DNA from: Methanobacteriota archaeon
GTDB lineage: Archaea > Thermoplasmatota > Poseidoniia > Poseidoniales > Poseidoniaceae
Length of the DNA stretch: 8,288 bases
Direction: 5' to 3'
Assembly: GCA_009936765.1 (NCBI GenBank)
Contig: JAACDL010000019.1
Location: forward strand, 1-8,288
Part shown: positions 1 through 6,685 of the stretch, one piece after another
How positions within the stretch are numbered: the stretch's first letter is position 1
How the letters are laid out: every line of letters starts with the position of its first letter
The notes under the pieces: generated by a model
What the model was told of the DNA's origin: nothing
The model's database searches: none
Seen by the model: the letters and a program-made list of their open reading frames with translations, nothing else
Position numbers and translations under genes: made by a program

Positions 1-561
1 AAATATTTCAGTCTGAAAGAACATGTTGAGTTTGAGGCAATCAAGCATTATGGGATATGGCTAGTAGTTGGAGCAATATTAGGAGCTGTACTGCAAACTC
101 AAGTTCCACAAAAACCTCTATTGCTAGTGATTGGAATATTCCTAATAATTTTGCCAATATTAACATTGAGTGAGAACTGGTCTGGTTATAAAATCCCAGA
201 AGCAAATGACCGGATTGGAGGATTTGGTTCGGGCTTCATGGGGGGGCTATCCGGACACCAAGGGGCACTTAGAGCGATGTTCTTATCTCGAAGATTAACT
301 AACAAAATGTCATTTGCAGCAACTGCAAGTGTTTTGGCACTTTGCGTTGACCTTACAAGAATTCCAATTTACCTATACTTTCGCCCAGAGGAAATAATAG
401 AGCACACTGAACTAACTGGCCTATTGGTATTGTCTGCCTTAATCGGCGTACGTGTAGGCAAAAAGTGGTTAGTCAAGTGGAAATCAAATACAATTAGAAA
501 TGGAATAATGGTAGGTATTGTTGCGAGTGGAATATTCTACTTTTATCAAGCCCTCGCTTGA
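1..561 (+). CDS. TauE/SafE-family membrane permease, C-terminal part (5' end cut by window)
   Basis: The frame is open from base 1, so this is the last 186 residues of a longer gene; no real start is visible and the TTG at 121 lies inside the reading frame. The family consists of multi-pass inner-membrane carriers proposed to export sulfite, sulfoacetate or other small anions. Hydrophobic stretches lie at about residues 18-34, 39-56, 104-125, 137-156 and 167-185. A glycine-rich motif at residues 74-91 (GFGSGFMGGLSGHQGALR) matches the G-x-x-S-G-x-x-G-G-x-x-G-x-x-G-A-x-R signature I know from the C-terminal half of TauE/SafE proteins. It ends in TGA at 559-561. The next gene is on the same strand, with a start either overlapping this stop or 68 nt later. 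A later gene in the run is a cysteine desulfurase, which loosely fits sulfur handling, but the substrate cannot be read from the sequence. Confidence 0.85.
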   Translation, partial: KYFSLKEHVEFEAIKHYGIWLVVGAILGAVLQTQVPQKPLLLVIGIFLIILPILTLSENWSGYKIPEANDRIGGFGSGFMGGLSGHQGALRAMFLSRRLTNKMSFAATASVLALCVDLTRIPIYLYFRPEEIIEHTELTGLLVLSALIGVRVGKKWLVKWKSNTIRNGIMVGIVASGIFYFYQALA

Positions 562-568
562 ATTCATC

Positions 569-585
569 CACCTCCTACGGAGGTG
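569..585 (+). repeat. Perfect 7-bp inverted repeat containing a full Shine-Dalgarno sequence
   Basis: CACCTCC (569-575), a 3-base spacer TAC, and GGAGGTG (579-585) form a perfect hairpin just after the permease stop. The right arm is a full-strength Shine-Dalgarno and the left arm equals the anti-Shine-Dalgarno of 16S rRNA, so folding would hide the ribosome site. Four bases after the SD core is an ATG at 589, but its frame (ending at 798) is out of phase with the membrane-protein gene and looks non-coding. The element could be an attenuating or intercistronic RNA hairpin, a relic of a displaced start, or chance. Confidence 0.5.
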
Positions 586-629
586 CAAATGACCGAAATG
601 ACTCAAAGGGAGAATGCTCACCGATTAAC

Positions 630-1763
630 ATGGCGGAGGGTGTCGAGATTGAGGTTAACCTTCCATTCTCTGAGCATGATGAGATGCCATTTCGCTTGGG
701 TGACATCGTTCTCGATAAGAAATTTGGAGACCTTCACCCTTCTCTCCGACCAATTGACCAGATTAGGCATGAATGGAAATTTCAATTCCGCTTACTAAAA
801 GCCGAATGGGGGCAACCTCACTTCCTAACCATGCTAACTGGAGTTTTGGCATTCTTATTAGGTTCAGTATCCACAGAAATATTCAGTGGAGGAGACCCTA
901 AATTATCAGGAATAGATGGATTTAGTGCCATAGGTGGATTCGCATTCTTCCAACTAATTGTGTCGTCGATTCTGTGGATCTGGTTCTTCGTTCAACTTTC
1001 TGTTAACTTCCCTATCATGCGAGGACATATCATCAACGTGATGATTATCTGGGGCTCGGTTTTCATTTCTCAAGTAGTCTTGCACGTAAGTTCACCAGGA
1101 TTCCCTGTAGGTGCCAGCCTAGGGGATGCATTAGGAGGAGTGATACTCGGAGCAGTTGGCTGTTTCTTCACATACTTCTTTTGGAAAGCAGTTACTGAAA
1201 CTAGAGACCTGCACGTTATGGAACACCACGTTCACACAGATGTAAGAGTGATGGAAGAGGCCATGGCTGAACACAGTCTGTTTTCTTGGACAATTATGGT
1301 CTGCACATGGGTTTTATTGATTATTCTTAACGGGTGGTCTGGAGCTCATTTCATTGCAGATAGAGTCACTGAAGATTACGCAGTTTATACAATTCACTTA
1401 ATCAGTGGAGTGGCCTTGATCTATGTGCTAATGCACATGCTTTGGTTCCCTCAAAGGATGTTGGGAGAAGGTACTAGAGTACAGATAAGGGCTGCTGCTG
1501 CTGCAGATGCCAACCTATTGTTGGATGGAGTCATATTAGTTAGCGAAGGGGAGTGTCGTTCATGCAAGGCAAGTGCTCCAATTAGCCAGAATGATGCTGG
1601 AGAAACAGTGGTAGATTGTGCCAGTACTGATTGTAACAGCAGAGGACCTGCTGGTAACAACTGCGAAGGGTGTTCTGAAAATTATCCAACAAGATATACA
1701 TGTTCTAGCTGTGGAATAAACAGTCCTGTGGGCGACTATATTCCTGATTCGGAGGCATGGTAA
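630..1763 (+). CDS. Six-helix membrane protein with C-terminal eight-cysteine (zinc-ribbon-like) tail, function unknown
   Basis: I do not recognise this family. From the ATG at 630 it is 377 residues. An acidic, soluble N-terminus of about 60 residues is followed by six hydrophobic segments at about 65-85, 101-124, 133-153, 163-187, 218-236 and 252-273. A histidine- and acid-rich loop (about 195-215) lies between segments 4 and 5, and further histidines sit in or near segments 5 and 6. The last 70 residues carry eight cysteines: C-x2-C at 309/312, single cysteines at 330 and 335, C-x2-C at 345/348 and C-x2-C at 358/361. This is what one or two zinc ribbons would look like. The start is uncertain: the frame also has a TTG at 558 overlapping the permease stop, giving 401 residues. 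I prefer 630 because it is the first ATG and the added residues look unstructured. The stop TAA at 1761-1763 overlaps the desulfurase ATG by one base, so the two are surely one transcript. Histidines could suggest haem or metal binding, but no known cytochrome motif is evident. Confidence 0.8.
   Translation: MAEGVEIEVNLPFSEHDEMPFRLGDIVLDKKFGDLHPSLRPIDQIRHEWKFQFRLLKAEWGQPHFLTMLTGVLAFLLGSVSTEIFSGGDPKLSGIDGFSAIGGFAFFQLIVSSILWIWFFVQLSVNFPIMRGHIINVMIIWGSVFISQVVLHVSSPGFPVGASLGDALGGVILGAVGCFFTYFFWKAVTETRDLHVMEHHVHTDVRVMEEAMAEHSLFSWTIMVCTWVLLIILNGWSGAHFIADRVTEDYAVYTIHLISGVALIYVLMHMLWFPQRMLGEGTRVQIRAAAAADANLLLDGVILVSEGECRSCKASAPISQNDAGETVVDCASTDCNSRGPAGNNCEGCSENYPTRYTCSSCGINSPVGDYIPDSEAW
1751..1755 (+). 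promoter_or_regulatory. Shine-Dalgarno GGAGG deciding the desulfurase start
   Basis: GGAGG ends 7 nt before the ATG at 1763 and only 1 nt before the alternative in-frame ATG at 1757. Normal spacing favours 1763 as the true start. The site lies inside the last codons of the upstream membrane-protein gene, which points to translational coupling. Confidence 0.7.
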
Positions 1764-2977
1764 TGTTTCAAGAGAAAAGGGAAGATTTTCCAACACTATG
1801 TGGAGAAAACCCCCCTGTGTACTTGGACAATGCATGTATGACATTACGCCCAAAGCCAGTGATTGATGCGATAAGATCCTACTATGAGGAATCCCCTGGT
1901 TGTGCAGGTCGTTCGGTACACAGATATGCAACTACTGTGTCGAGGAAAGTAGTAAATTGCCGGTCAAAAATGAGCAAGATGTTCAATGCCAATTCTCCTG
2001 ATGAGATTATATTCACCAAAAATGCAACTCATTCTCTTAATCAGGTTGCTAAAGGCCTAAGTTGGAACAAGGGCGATGTTGTCCTAACAACTGATAGAGA
2101 GCATAATTCTAATCTCGTACCTTGGCTACAATTAGAACAAGAACAGGGAATTGACCATCGCGTAGTCAGATCCAATACTGATAACACATTTGACATTGAA
2201 GCATTCGAAGAAGCATGTGCAAATGCCGGAGATAAGTTGCGTATGGTATCTCTATCTCACGTAGGTAATCTCGACGGCGTTGCAACTCCTGTTAAACAAG
2301 CAGCTAAGATCGCTAAAGATCATGGTGCAATGGTATGTATTGACGGTGCTCAATCCACTCCGCATATGAAAGTCGACGTCCAAGACCTTGGGGTTGACTT
2401 CATGGCATTTTCTATCCACAAAATGATGGGTCCATCCGGAATGGGAGGCCTTTGGGGCAAAATGGAATTGTTAGAGAATATGCGTTCGATACAATCTGGT
2501 GGAAGTACGGTTGAGACATCCAACTACGATTCTATGGTATGGTCTAAACCTCCTGCAAGATTCGAAGGTGGTCTAGGAAACTATGCTGGAATATTAGGAA
2601 CTAATGCTGCTATCGATTACATATCAGATATTGATTTAGATATGGTTCATGAACATGAAGTTTCACTGAACAGAGTTATGACATCGATTATCAAAGATGT
2701 AAATGGAATTGAAATTATTGGCCCAGAAGACCCTTCGCTTCGAGGTGGAATCTGCTCATTGCTTTTCGAAACAATTGATGCACATGATATTGCAATACTT
2801 CTCGATGAGGCAGCAGATGTAATGGTACGTAGCGGAATGCATTGCGTTCACTCTTGGTTCAACGACAAAGGAATCGACCAAGGTTCACTAAGAGCAAGCG
2901 CCTATCTTTACAATACTGAAGCGGAAGTTAGATTGTTTGCAGAAACACTAGTTGAAGCCGTAGAAGCCCTGGGTTGA
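1763..2977 (+). CDS. Cysteine desulfurase, SufS/CsdA-like class V aminotransferase
   Basis: This 404-residue PLP enzyme is predicted to take sulfur from L-cysteine as an enzyme persulfide, giving alanine, and supply Fe-S cluster or other sulfur-transfer pathways in the cytoplasm. The length fits the SufS group (about 400-410). Visible motifs are the N-terminal YLDNACMTLRPKPVIDA (about 20-36), REHNSNLVPW (112-121; His114 stacks on PLP in the family), DGAQ (194-197; Asp194 and Gln197 contact the cofactor), SIHKMMGPSG (217-226; Lys220 is the Schiff-base lysine) and VRSGMHC (355-361; Cys361 is the expected persulfide cysteine). The family's usual D-N-A-A-T is replaced by D-N-A-C-M-T, a variant I recall from archaeal homologues. 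The start at 1763 is chosen for its Shine-Dalgarno spacing; 1757 would add two residues. The gene overlaps the upstream membrane-protein stop by one base, and the protease ATG follows 5 nt after its stop. No SufB/C/D/E gene lies nearby in the window. It is not a kynureninase or phosphoserine aminotransferase, given the R-S-G-x-H-C motif. Confidence 0.93.
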   Translation: MFQEKREDFPTLCGENPPVYLDNACMTLRPKPVIDAIRSYYEESPGCAGRSVHRYATTVSRKVVNCRSKMSKMFNANSPDEIIFTKNATHSLNQVAKGLSWNKGDVVLTTDREHNSNLVPWLQLEQEQGIDHRVVRSNTDNTFDIEAFEEACANAGDKLRMVSLSHVGNLDGVATPVKQAAKIAKDHGAMVCIDGAQSTPHMKVDVQDLGVDFMAFSIHKMMGPSGMGGLWGKMELLENMRSIQSGGSTVETSNYDSMVWSKPPARFEGGLGNYAGILGTNAAIDYISDIDLDMVHEHEVSLNRVMTSIIKDVNGIEIIGPEDPSLRGGICSLLFETIDAHDIAILLDEAADVMVRSGMHCVHSWFNDKGIDQGSLRASAYLYNTEAEVRLFAETLVEAVEALG

Positions 2978-2982
2978 GACTA

Positions 2983-4092
2983 ATGGATGGACATAAATCG
3001 ATTCCTAACGCTGAAATTCCAGATGACATGGACTTCATCAAGAAAGTGACAGTAGTCGCCATCTCTGTGTTCATGATTGCAGTAGCGTGGGTGATTTGGC
3101 AATTCTTAGTTGATGAGTTAACTGCTGGACCTTCTGCTGAAGCACTCCAAAGAGAACGAGATTTTGATGATCTTGTTCATTATGATCGAGTGGACGATCT
3201 TTCAGGAGAAGGAGTTGATGTTTGCATAGTAGACTCTGGAATAGATACCGGACATCCAGATTTGGATGGCATGGTACTTGCTGGATGGTCTGATTTCATC
3301 AGTAGTAAAAGTGCACCCTATGATGACAATGGTCATGGAACAATGATGGCAGGCATACTTGTAGCAGATGAAGGGTACACCGGTATTGCAAGAGATGTTG
3401 ACCTATATGTTGCTAAAGCACTATCAGGCAGCGGTGGAGGCGATGACGAAACTGTTGCTGAAGCCATTGATTGGTGTGTTACATCTGGCGTGGACATTAT
3501 TTCTCTATCACTAGGTGGAAATGCATCAGGTTTTTCTATAATTCTAGGTGATGCTGTTGAAGATGCTGTTGATGCAGCCTATGATGCTGGAATTGTTGTT
3601 GTAGCAGCTGCAGGTAATGATGGTGGTTCGGATGATGATGGAGACGTAGCATCGCCCGGAATCGTTAGTACTGTAATCTGTGTTGGTGGAGTAGATGTTA
3701 ACGGAAATATTTGGTCAGGTTCCTCTATAGGAGACAATGGCGCAAGGTTGTGGCCTCCTAAACTGGCAAGAAACAGTCCGAATGAGAAACCTGAAGTCGT
3801 AGCACCCGGTCACAGAGTGCCAGTCATCATGATTGGGGAAGATTGTGAAGGTGCAGAATATTGCTGGGGAACTTCTTCGGGAACCAGTGCAGCCACTGTG
3901 TATGTCACGGGAGCAATTGCACTTCTGTTCGAAGAATATCCGGACTTACAAGATGGTGGGACCGACATGTTAGACAACCTGAAACAATGGATTGCGGATT
4001 CCTCCAAACAACGTAGTGGTCAAGAGAATCACGATGACTATTACGGATACGGGTTGCTACAAATTGATGCCCTTCTAAACGAAGCGGCTTGA
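2983..4092 (+). CDS. Membrane-anchored subtilisin-like serine protease (S8 family)
   Basis: This 369-residue protein has a short charged N-terminus (ending in Asp-Phe-Ile-Lys-Lys), one hydrophobic helix at about residues 23-43 and then a subtilase domain. All catalytic elements are visible: Asp84 in VCIVDSGIDTGHPDL, His118 in DDNGHGTMMAGIL, the oxyanion-hole Asn212 in AAAGNDGG, and Ser302 in SGTSAATVYVTG. The usual proline after G-T-S-M-A-T is a valine here. The charge pattern predicts a signal anchor with the catalytic domain outside the cell. Only about 35 residues separate the helix from the domain, so there is no room for a standard I9 inhibitory propeptide. The domain is acidic (for example SDDDGDV near 216-222), which suits an extracellular protein in saline water. 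The ATG at 2983 is 5 nt after the desulfurase stop; a TTG at 2974 overlapping that stop would add three residues. The 3' end faces the methyltransferase stop with 2 nt between them. Substrate unknown. Confidence 0.92.
   Translation: MDGHKSIPNAEIPDDMDFIKKVTVVAISVFMIAVAWVIWQFLVDELTAGPSAEALQRERDFDDLVHYDRVDDLSGEGVDVCIVDSGIDTGHPDLDGMVLAGWSDFISSKSAPYDDNGHGTMMAGILVADEGYTGIARDVDLYVAKALSGSGGGDDETVAEAIDWCVTSGVDIISLSLGGNASGFSIILGDAVEDAVDAAYDAGIVVVAAAGNDGGSDDDGDVASPGIVSTVICVGGVDVNGNIWSGSSIGDNGARLWPPKLARNSPNEKPEVVAPGHRVPVIMIGEDCEGAEYCWGTSSGTSAATVYVTGAIALLFEEYPDLQDGGTDMLDNLKQWIADSSKQRSGQENHDDYYGYGLLQIDALLNEAA
3550..3572 (+). repeat. Short 12-bp-period direct repeat inside the protease gene
   Basis: GATGCTGTTGA occurs at 3550-3560 and again at 3562-3572, in frame, followed by further GATGC units. 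It encodes alternating Asp-Ala-Val-Glu/Asp residues of a surface helix in the subtilase domain. It looks like a small tandem duplication kept in frame and is probably functionally neutral. Confidence 0.6.
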
Positions 4093-4094
4093 AA

Positions 4095-4829
4095 TCACTC
4101 TCTCGGTAACCATGCTACAATAGTTCCACCGAACAAAGGTGCGAATGCAAGATGGTGAGTTTCGTTTGAATCTTTAATTAGTTCCATCCATTCATTGAAC
4201 CCAACTACTTCTGGATCATCAGTCTCTCTATCACCAACTGGAGGCGTTGGTTCAACGGTGAATAAAACACCGTTCTTTGAAAGAAGTGGTAGCATTGAAC
4301 TGATTTCACCAGCTAATCTAACCATCGGTGCATCGACAATGATTACGTCGGCCCCAGGCAACATAGGAGGATCTCCTGATTTTGAAATCGACCATGCTTT
4401 CAGTTCACTGGAAAGTAGTGATGGAGACCCTACAACTATGCTTGATGGGACTGAAGAATATCTCTCTCTCAGTCTTGTAAGTATTACAGCGAACCTGTTC
4501 CCCTCTTCTATCATTTGAAATTGCTCTAGCTCGTTTTTGTTCTCGTAGTGATCAAGAATCCATGCAGACAAATGACCAATCCCTGCACCTGTTTGAATAA
4601 TCTTTTTTGGTTCGATTAAAGATATTGAATCACGAATCCTTCTTCGTACAGAAATCGACCAAGTCGACAAACCCATGTGCTCGAGTTGGATGCCAATATT
4701 TGCAGCAACTTCGGGTTCATCCCGGGACAGTTCTTTGTTAGCAGACAGGACTGCCGCCAAAACTTCCTCGCGCATGTCCACTGCTCTTGTCTCCCCTTCA
4801 CAAGCCTTCGCATATGCCGACAGCCTCAA
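4095..4829 (-). CDS. Class I SAM-dependent methyltransferase (O-methyltransferase-like)
   Basis: The 244-residue frame has the Rossmann order of class I methyltransferases. There is an N-terminal helical region (to about 70), motif I at 76-88 (KKIIQTGAGIGHLS region, with G-x-G-x-G binding SAM), an acidic strand end at Glu108-Glu109 after FQMI, a second strand ending in VVGSPS (132-137), and the fourth strand ADVIIVDAP (160-168). A late hydrophobic strand, NGVLFTVEP, lies at 186-194. This layout recalls O-methyltransferase family 3, but the substrate cannot be inferred and a protein or small-molecule target is equally possible. The start is unclear. The longest form begins at a TTG (4829) with no Shine-Dalgarno; a GTG at 4781, preceded by GGGGAG with 9-nt spacing, and an ATG at 4775 are alternatives that would give about 227-228 residues and keep all motifs. 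It is convergent with the protease (2 nt between stops) and divergent from the zinc-ribbon gene, so it is probably transcribed alone. Confidence 0.82.
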   Translation of the reverse strand: MRLSAYAKACEGETRAVDMREEVLAAVLSANKELSRDEPEVAANIGIQLEHMGLSTWSISVRRRIRDSISLIEPKKIIQTGAGIGHLSAWILDHYENKNELEQFQMIEEGNRFAVILTRLRERYSSVPSSIVVGSPSLLSSELKAWSISKSGDPPMLPGADVIIVDAPMVRLAGEISSMLPLLSKNGVLFTVEPTPPVGDRETDDPEVVGFNEWMELIKDSNETHHLAFAPLFGGTIVAWLPRE

Positions 4830-4854
4830 AGGTGAAGGGCATGGCCCGCAAATA

Positions 4855-4862
4855 GGGAGGAG
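4855..4862 (+). promoter_or_regulatory. Strong Shine-Dalgarno of the zinc-ribbon gene
   Basis: GGGAGGAG lies just ahead of the ATG at 4868, with 7 nt between the GGAGG core and the start. It fixes that start rather than the overlapping out-of-frame ATG at 4864. The presence of an SD implies a leader of at least about 15 nt, so the promoter must lie within or beyond the start region of the divergent methyltransferase gene. I see no convincing TATA box there. Confidence 0.75.
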
Positions 4863-4867
4863 TATGT

Positions 4868-5653
4868 ATGGACGAAGAGTTTCAAGATGACACTGAAGAA
4901 TATGATGTTGAAGAACTCATCGAGAATGTAACTGACTGCCCTGGCTGTCGCCAACCCTGTGGTCACGAGATACTTCGTGAGAAGAAAACGGGCACTGGAG
5001 CCGATTATTTGTTGAAGTGTGAGGAGTGCTCTCACATTCACACTGTTCAAATGCGACCTCCAAAAGAAGTAATTGTTCCGTTCCTACTAAGTGAAGGATC
5101 TGAGACTGTGGTCATAAAAATTGATGTGGACGATGACGAGATTCTTCGGCTCGGAGATATTTTCGAATACGCTGATGCAAGTTGGGAAATAAATCGAATC
5201 GAAAACAAAGAAAACAACCCAGTCAAGAAATTAGTTGCTTCAGAAGTTGGAAGAGCTAATGCTGTCCGTTCTGACATCGTAATGGTACGTTTGACATTAA
5301 CTAAAGGTGAATTTTCAGATAGCGACTCAATCTTTGTAGAACGTGATAAAATGTTCAGAGCAGGTTCTGTGATGGAACATGACGGGGCGAAATGGAGAAT
5401 TCGCGCAATCCACACGGGCACTGGAAGAACAATGACAGGTAGAGTCGTTGCTCATGACATCAAGAGAATCTATCTTCACGAACCACCTAGACCTGAAGAA
5501 ACTCAATTACCAAATTCGCCTCGTGAGAGAAGACAGGCTTGGAAGGAAGGTAGGCTTGGAGATAACCCAAACCCCGTTATGCCAGATGCTGAGAAAGCAG
5601 GCAAACCTAAGCAGCAAAGACCTGGCCGCAGACAGAAGAAAAAACGAAGCTAA
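4868..5653 (+). CDS. HVO_0476-like archaeal zinc-ribbon protein with basic tail
   Basis: This is a 261-residue soluble protein. It has an acidic N-terminus (residues 1-20, mostly Asp/Glu), then a zinc ribbon made by C-P-G-C at 24-27 and C-E-E-C at 51-54, with an extra Cys31 and nearby His33, His57 and His59. A mixed alpha/beta region follows (about 65-200) with two similar-looking halves: each has a stretch of strands containing (I/V)-x-G-(D/S)-x-x-E-(Y/H) and W-(E/R)-I-x-x-I (around 96-115 and 163-178). The last 60 residues are rich in Pro, Arg and Lys, ending in R-R-Q-K-K-K-R-S, which suggests contact with RNA or DNA. The N-terminal ribbon and overall plan match the archaeal HVO_0476 zinc-finger family as I remember it; that family has no established biochemical role that I can name. 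The gene has a strong SD, starts 38 nt from the methyltransferase's longest start, and ends exactly against the proline dehydrogenase stop. Confidence 0.8.
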   Translation: MDEEFQDDTEEYDVEELIENVTDCPGCRQPCGHEILREKKTGTGADYLLKCEECSHIHTVQMRPPKEVIVPFLLSEGSETVVIKIDVDDDEILRLGDIFEYADASWEINRIENKENNPVKKLVASEVGRANAVRSDIVMVRLTLTKGEFSDSDSIFVERDKMFRAGSVMEHDGAKWRIRAIHTGTGRTMTGRVVAHDIKRIYLHEPPRPEETQLPNSPRERRQAWKEGRLGDNPNPVMPDAEKAGKPKQQRPGRRQKKKRS

Positions 5654-6685
5654 TCATGGACGATTTGTCCATGGCATTAGGAATGCTTTGGCTACTTGAG
5701 TTCCGATGGTTGGATTCTCTTGCAGACGTCGAATAGAATATTCATACCACATTTCACCATATGGAATGTAAACACGAGTACGGTGTCCTTGATTGCTCAA
5801 TTTCCTCCTCATAGGGCCCCTTACACCGAGCAACATCTGGAATTCGTAGCCAGGGCCTTTTTGTTTTCGCACCGCACCAGAATTATCGCGTGGATCATCA
5901 GTTGAAGGACCCATTCCTCTGCTCTCTAAGGCCTTCAGTGTATGATTTACTACTGGATGATCGTGACTGGCAATACCAACGTATGCTCCTGAATCTAGCA
6001 TAGCATCTATGCAAGCACTTGTTGCTTCAATAATTGGTTGTCTTTCCGTATGAGATATCTCTGAAGGCTCCAAATATATCCCTTTACAAATTCGGTAATC
6101 TGCATTTGGACCGATCTTATCTGCAATGTATCTGATATCCTCTAGTGTTCTGAATAATCTCCCTTGAAGCACAACACCAACATTCTTCAAACCCTTGTCA
6201 TGCATGTCAAGCATGACTTGAATTGTGTCATCAGTCACTCTATGGTCTTCCATATCTAGTCTTACAAACATATCATGTTCATTAGCCATTGAAACTAGAG
6301 ATTCGATGTTATCCATGCCTTTCTCACTGTCAAGAAGTAATCCGAAAGCAGTTGGTTTAATTGACAAATTAGCATCGAATTTATTGTCACTAATGGCAGT
6401 GATTACTCTCTTATATTCCTCGAGGAAAAAAGTTGCCTCGTCCATAGAAGTAATCTCTTCACCAAGCACATCAATAGTGAAACAAGCCCCCTCTTTGGAG
6501 AGTCTGTGCATAACTTTCACAGCATCTTTTAGTTCGGGGCCTGCAACATATCGGCGACTTACCCAACTCACAAACCAACGTGGCATGCGAATGGTCATGC
6601 CGACTACCATGCGTGAAAACAGGCCGACCATGACACTCGCCAGTGACGACGATTCTTGACGGTTTTCATCATATGATTTCGGCAC
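5654..6685 (-). CDS. Proline dehydrogenase, monofunctional
   Basis: The 343-residue protein is an FAD-dependent PRODH, oxidising L-proline to 1-pyrroline-5-carboxylate and passing electrons to the quinone pool. Family motifs appear in order along the TIM barrel: SIKPTAFGL (108-116, Lys110 likely the active-site lysine), VRLDMEDH (141-148), GVVLQGRLFRT (170-180), RICKGIYLE (198-206), VGIASHDHP (236-244), EFQMLLGVR (281-289) and RVYIPYGEMWYEYSIRRL (304-321). The Arg319-Arg320 pair corresponds to the arginines that hold the proline carboxylate in E. coli PutA. There is no DNA-binding or P5C dehydrogenase domain, and no P5C dehydrogenase gene in the window. A hydrophobic, methionine-rich stretch at about 17-42 may help membrane association. 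The start used is GTG at 6685, overlapping dtdA by 17 nt; an ATG at 6631 would remove 18 poorly characteristic residues. It is co-directional with dtdA and probably follows it on one transcript. Confidence 0.93.
   Translation of the reverse strand: MPKSYDENRQESSSLASVMVGLFSRMVVGMTIRMPRWFVSWVSRRYVAGPELKDAVKVMHRLSKEGACFTIDVLGEEITSMDEATFFLEEYKRVITAISDNKFDANLSIKPTAFGLLLDSEKGMDNIESLVSMANEHDMFVRLDMEDHRVTDDTIQVMLDMHDKGLKNVGVVLQGRLFRTLEDIRYIADKIGPNADYRICKGIYLEPSEISHTERQPIIEATSACIDAMLDSGAYVGIASHDHPVVNHTLKALESRGMGPSTDDPRDNSGAVRKQKGPGYEFQMLLGVRGPMRRKLSNQGHRTRVYIPYGEMWYEYSIRRLQENPTIGTQVAKAFLMPWTNRP
5655..5673. repeat. Perfect 7-bp hairpin at a zero-gap convergent gene junction
   Basis: CATGGAC (5655-5661), loop GATTT and GTCCATG (5667-5673) form a perfect stem. 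It begins 1 nt after the zinc-ribbon gene's TAA and lies within the last codons and stop of the opposing proline dehydrogenase gene. Being symmetric, it can fold in both transcripts. It could mark or protect both 3' ends, but no run of T follows on either side, so a classical terminator is not supported. Confidence 0.45.

Noticed and set aside
583..798. Plus-strand frame starting behind the ideal Shine-Dalgarno (ATG at 589, 70 residues)
   Set aside because: Its sequence is Arg/Leu/Thr/Ser-rich with no recognisable pattern, and it overlaps the convincing reading frame of the membrane protein. It is kept only as a question about the hairpin.
1491..1504. GCT triplet run in the membrane-protein gene
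   Set aside because: It has about four units coding a short alanine stretch, too short to be a meaningful microsatellite.
1560..1931. Minus-strand 123-residue frame across the membrane-protein/desulfurase junction
   Set aside because: It crosses two well-supported plus-strand genes and has no motif or ribosome site.
6225..6659. Plus-strand 144-residue frame opposite proline dehydrogenase
   Set aside because: It is a Ser/Thr/Leu-rich antisense shadow of a gene with many conserved motifs.
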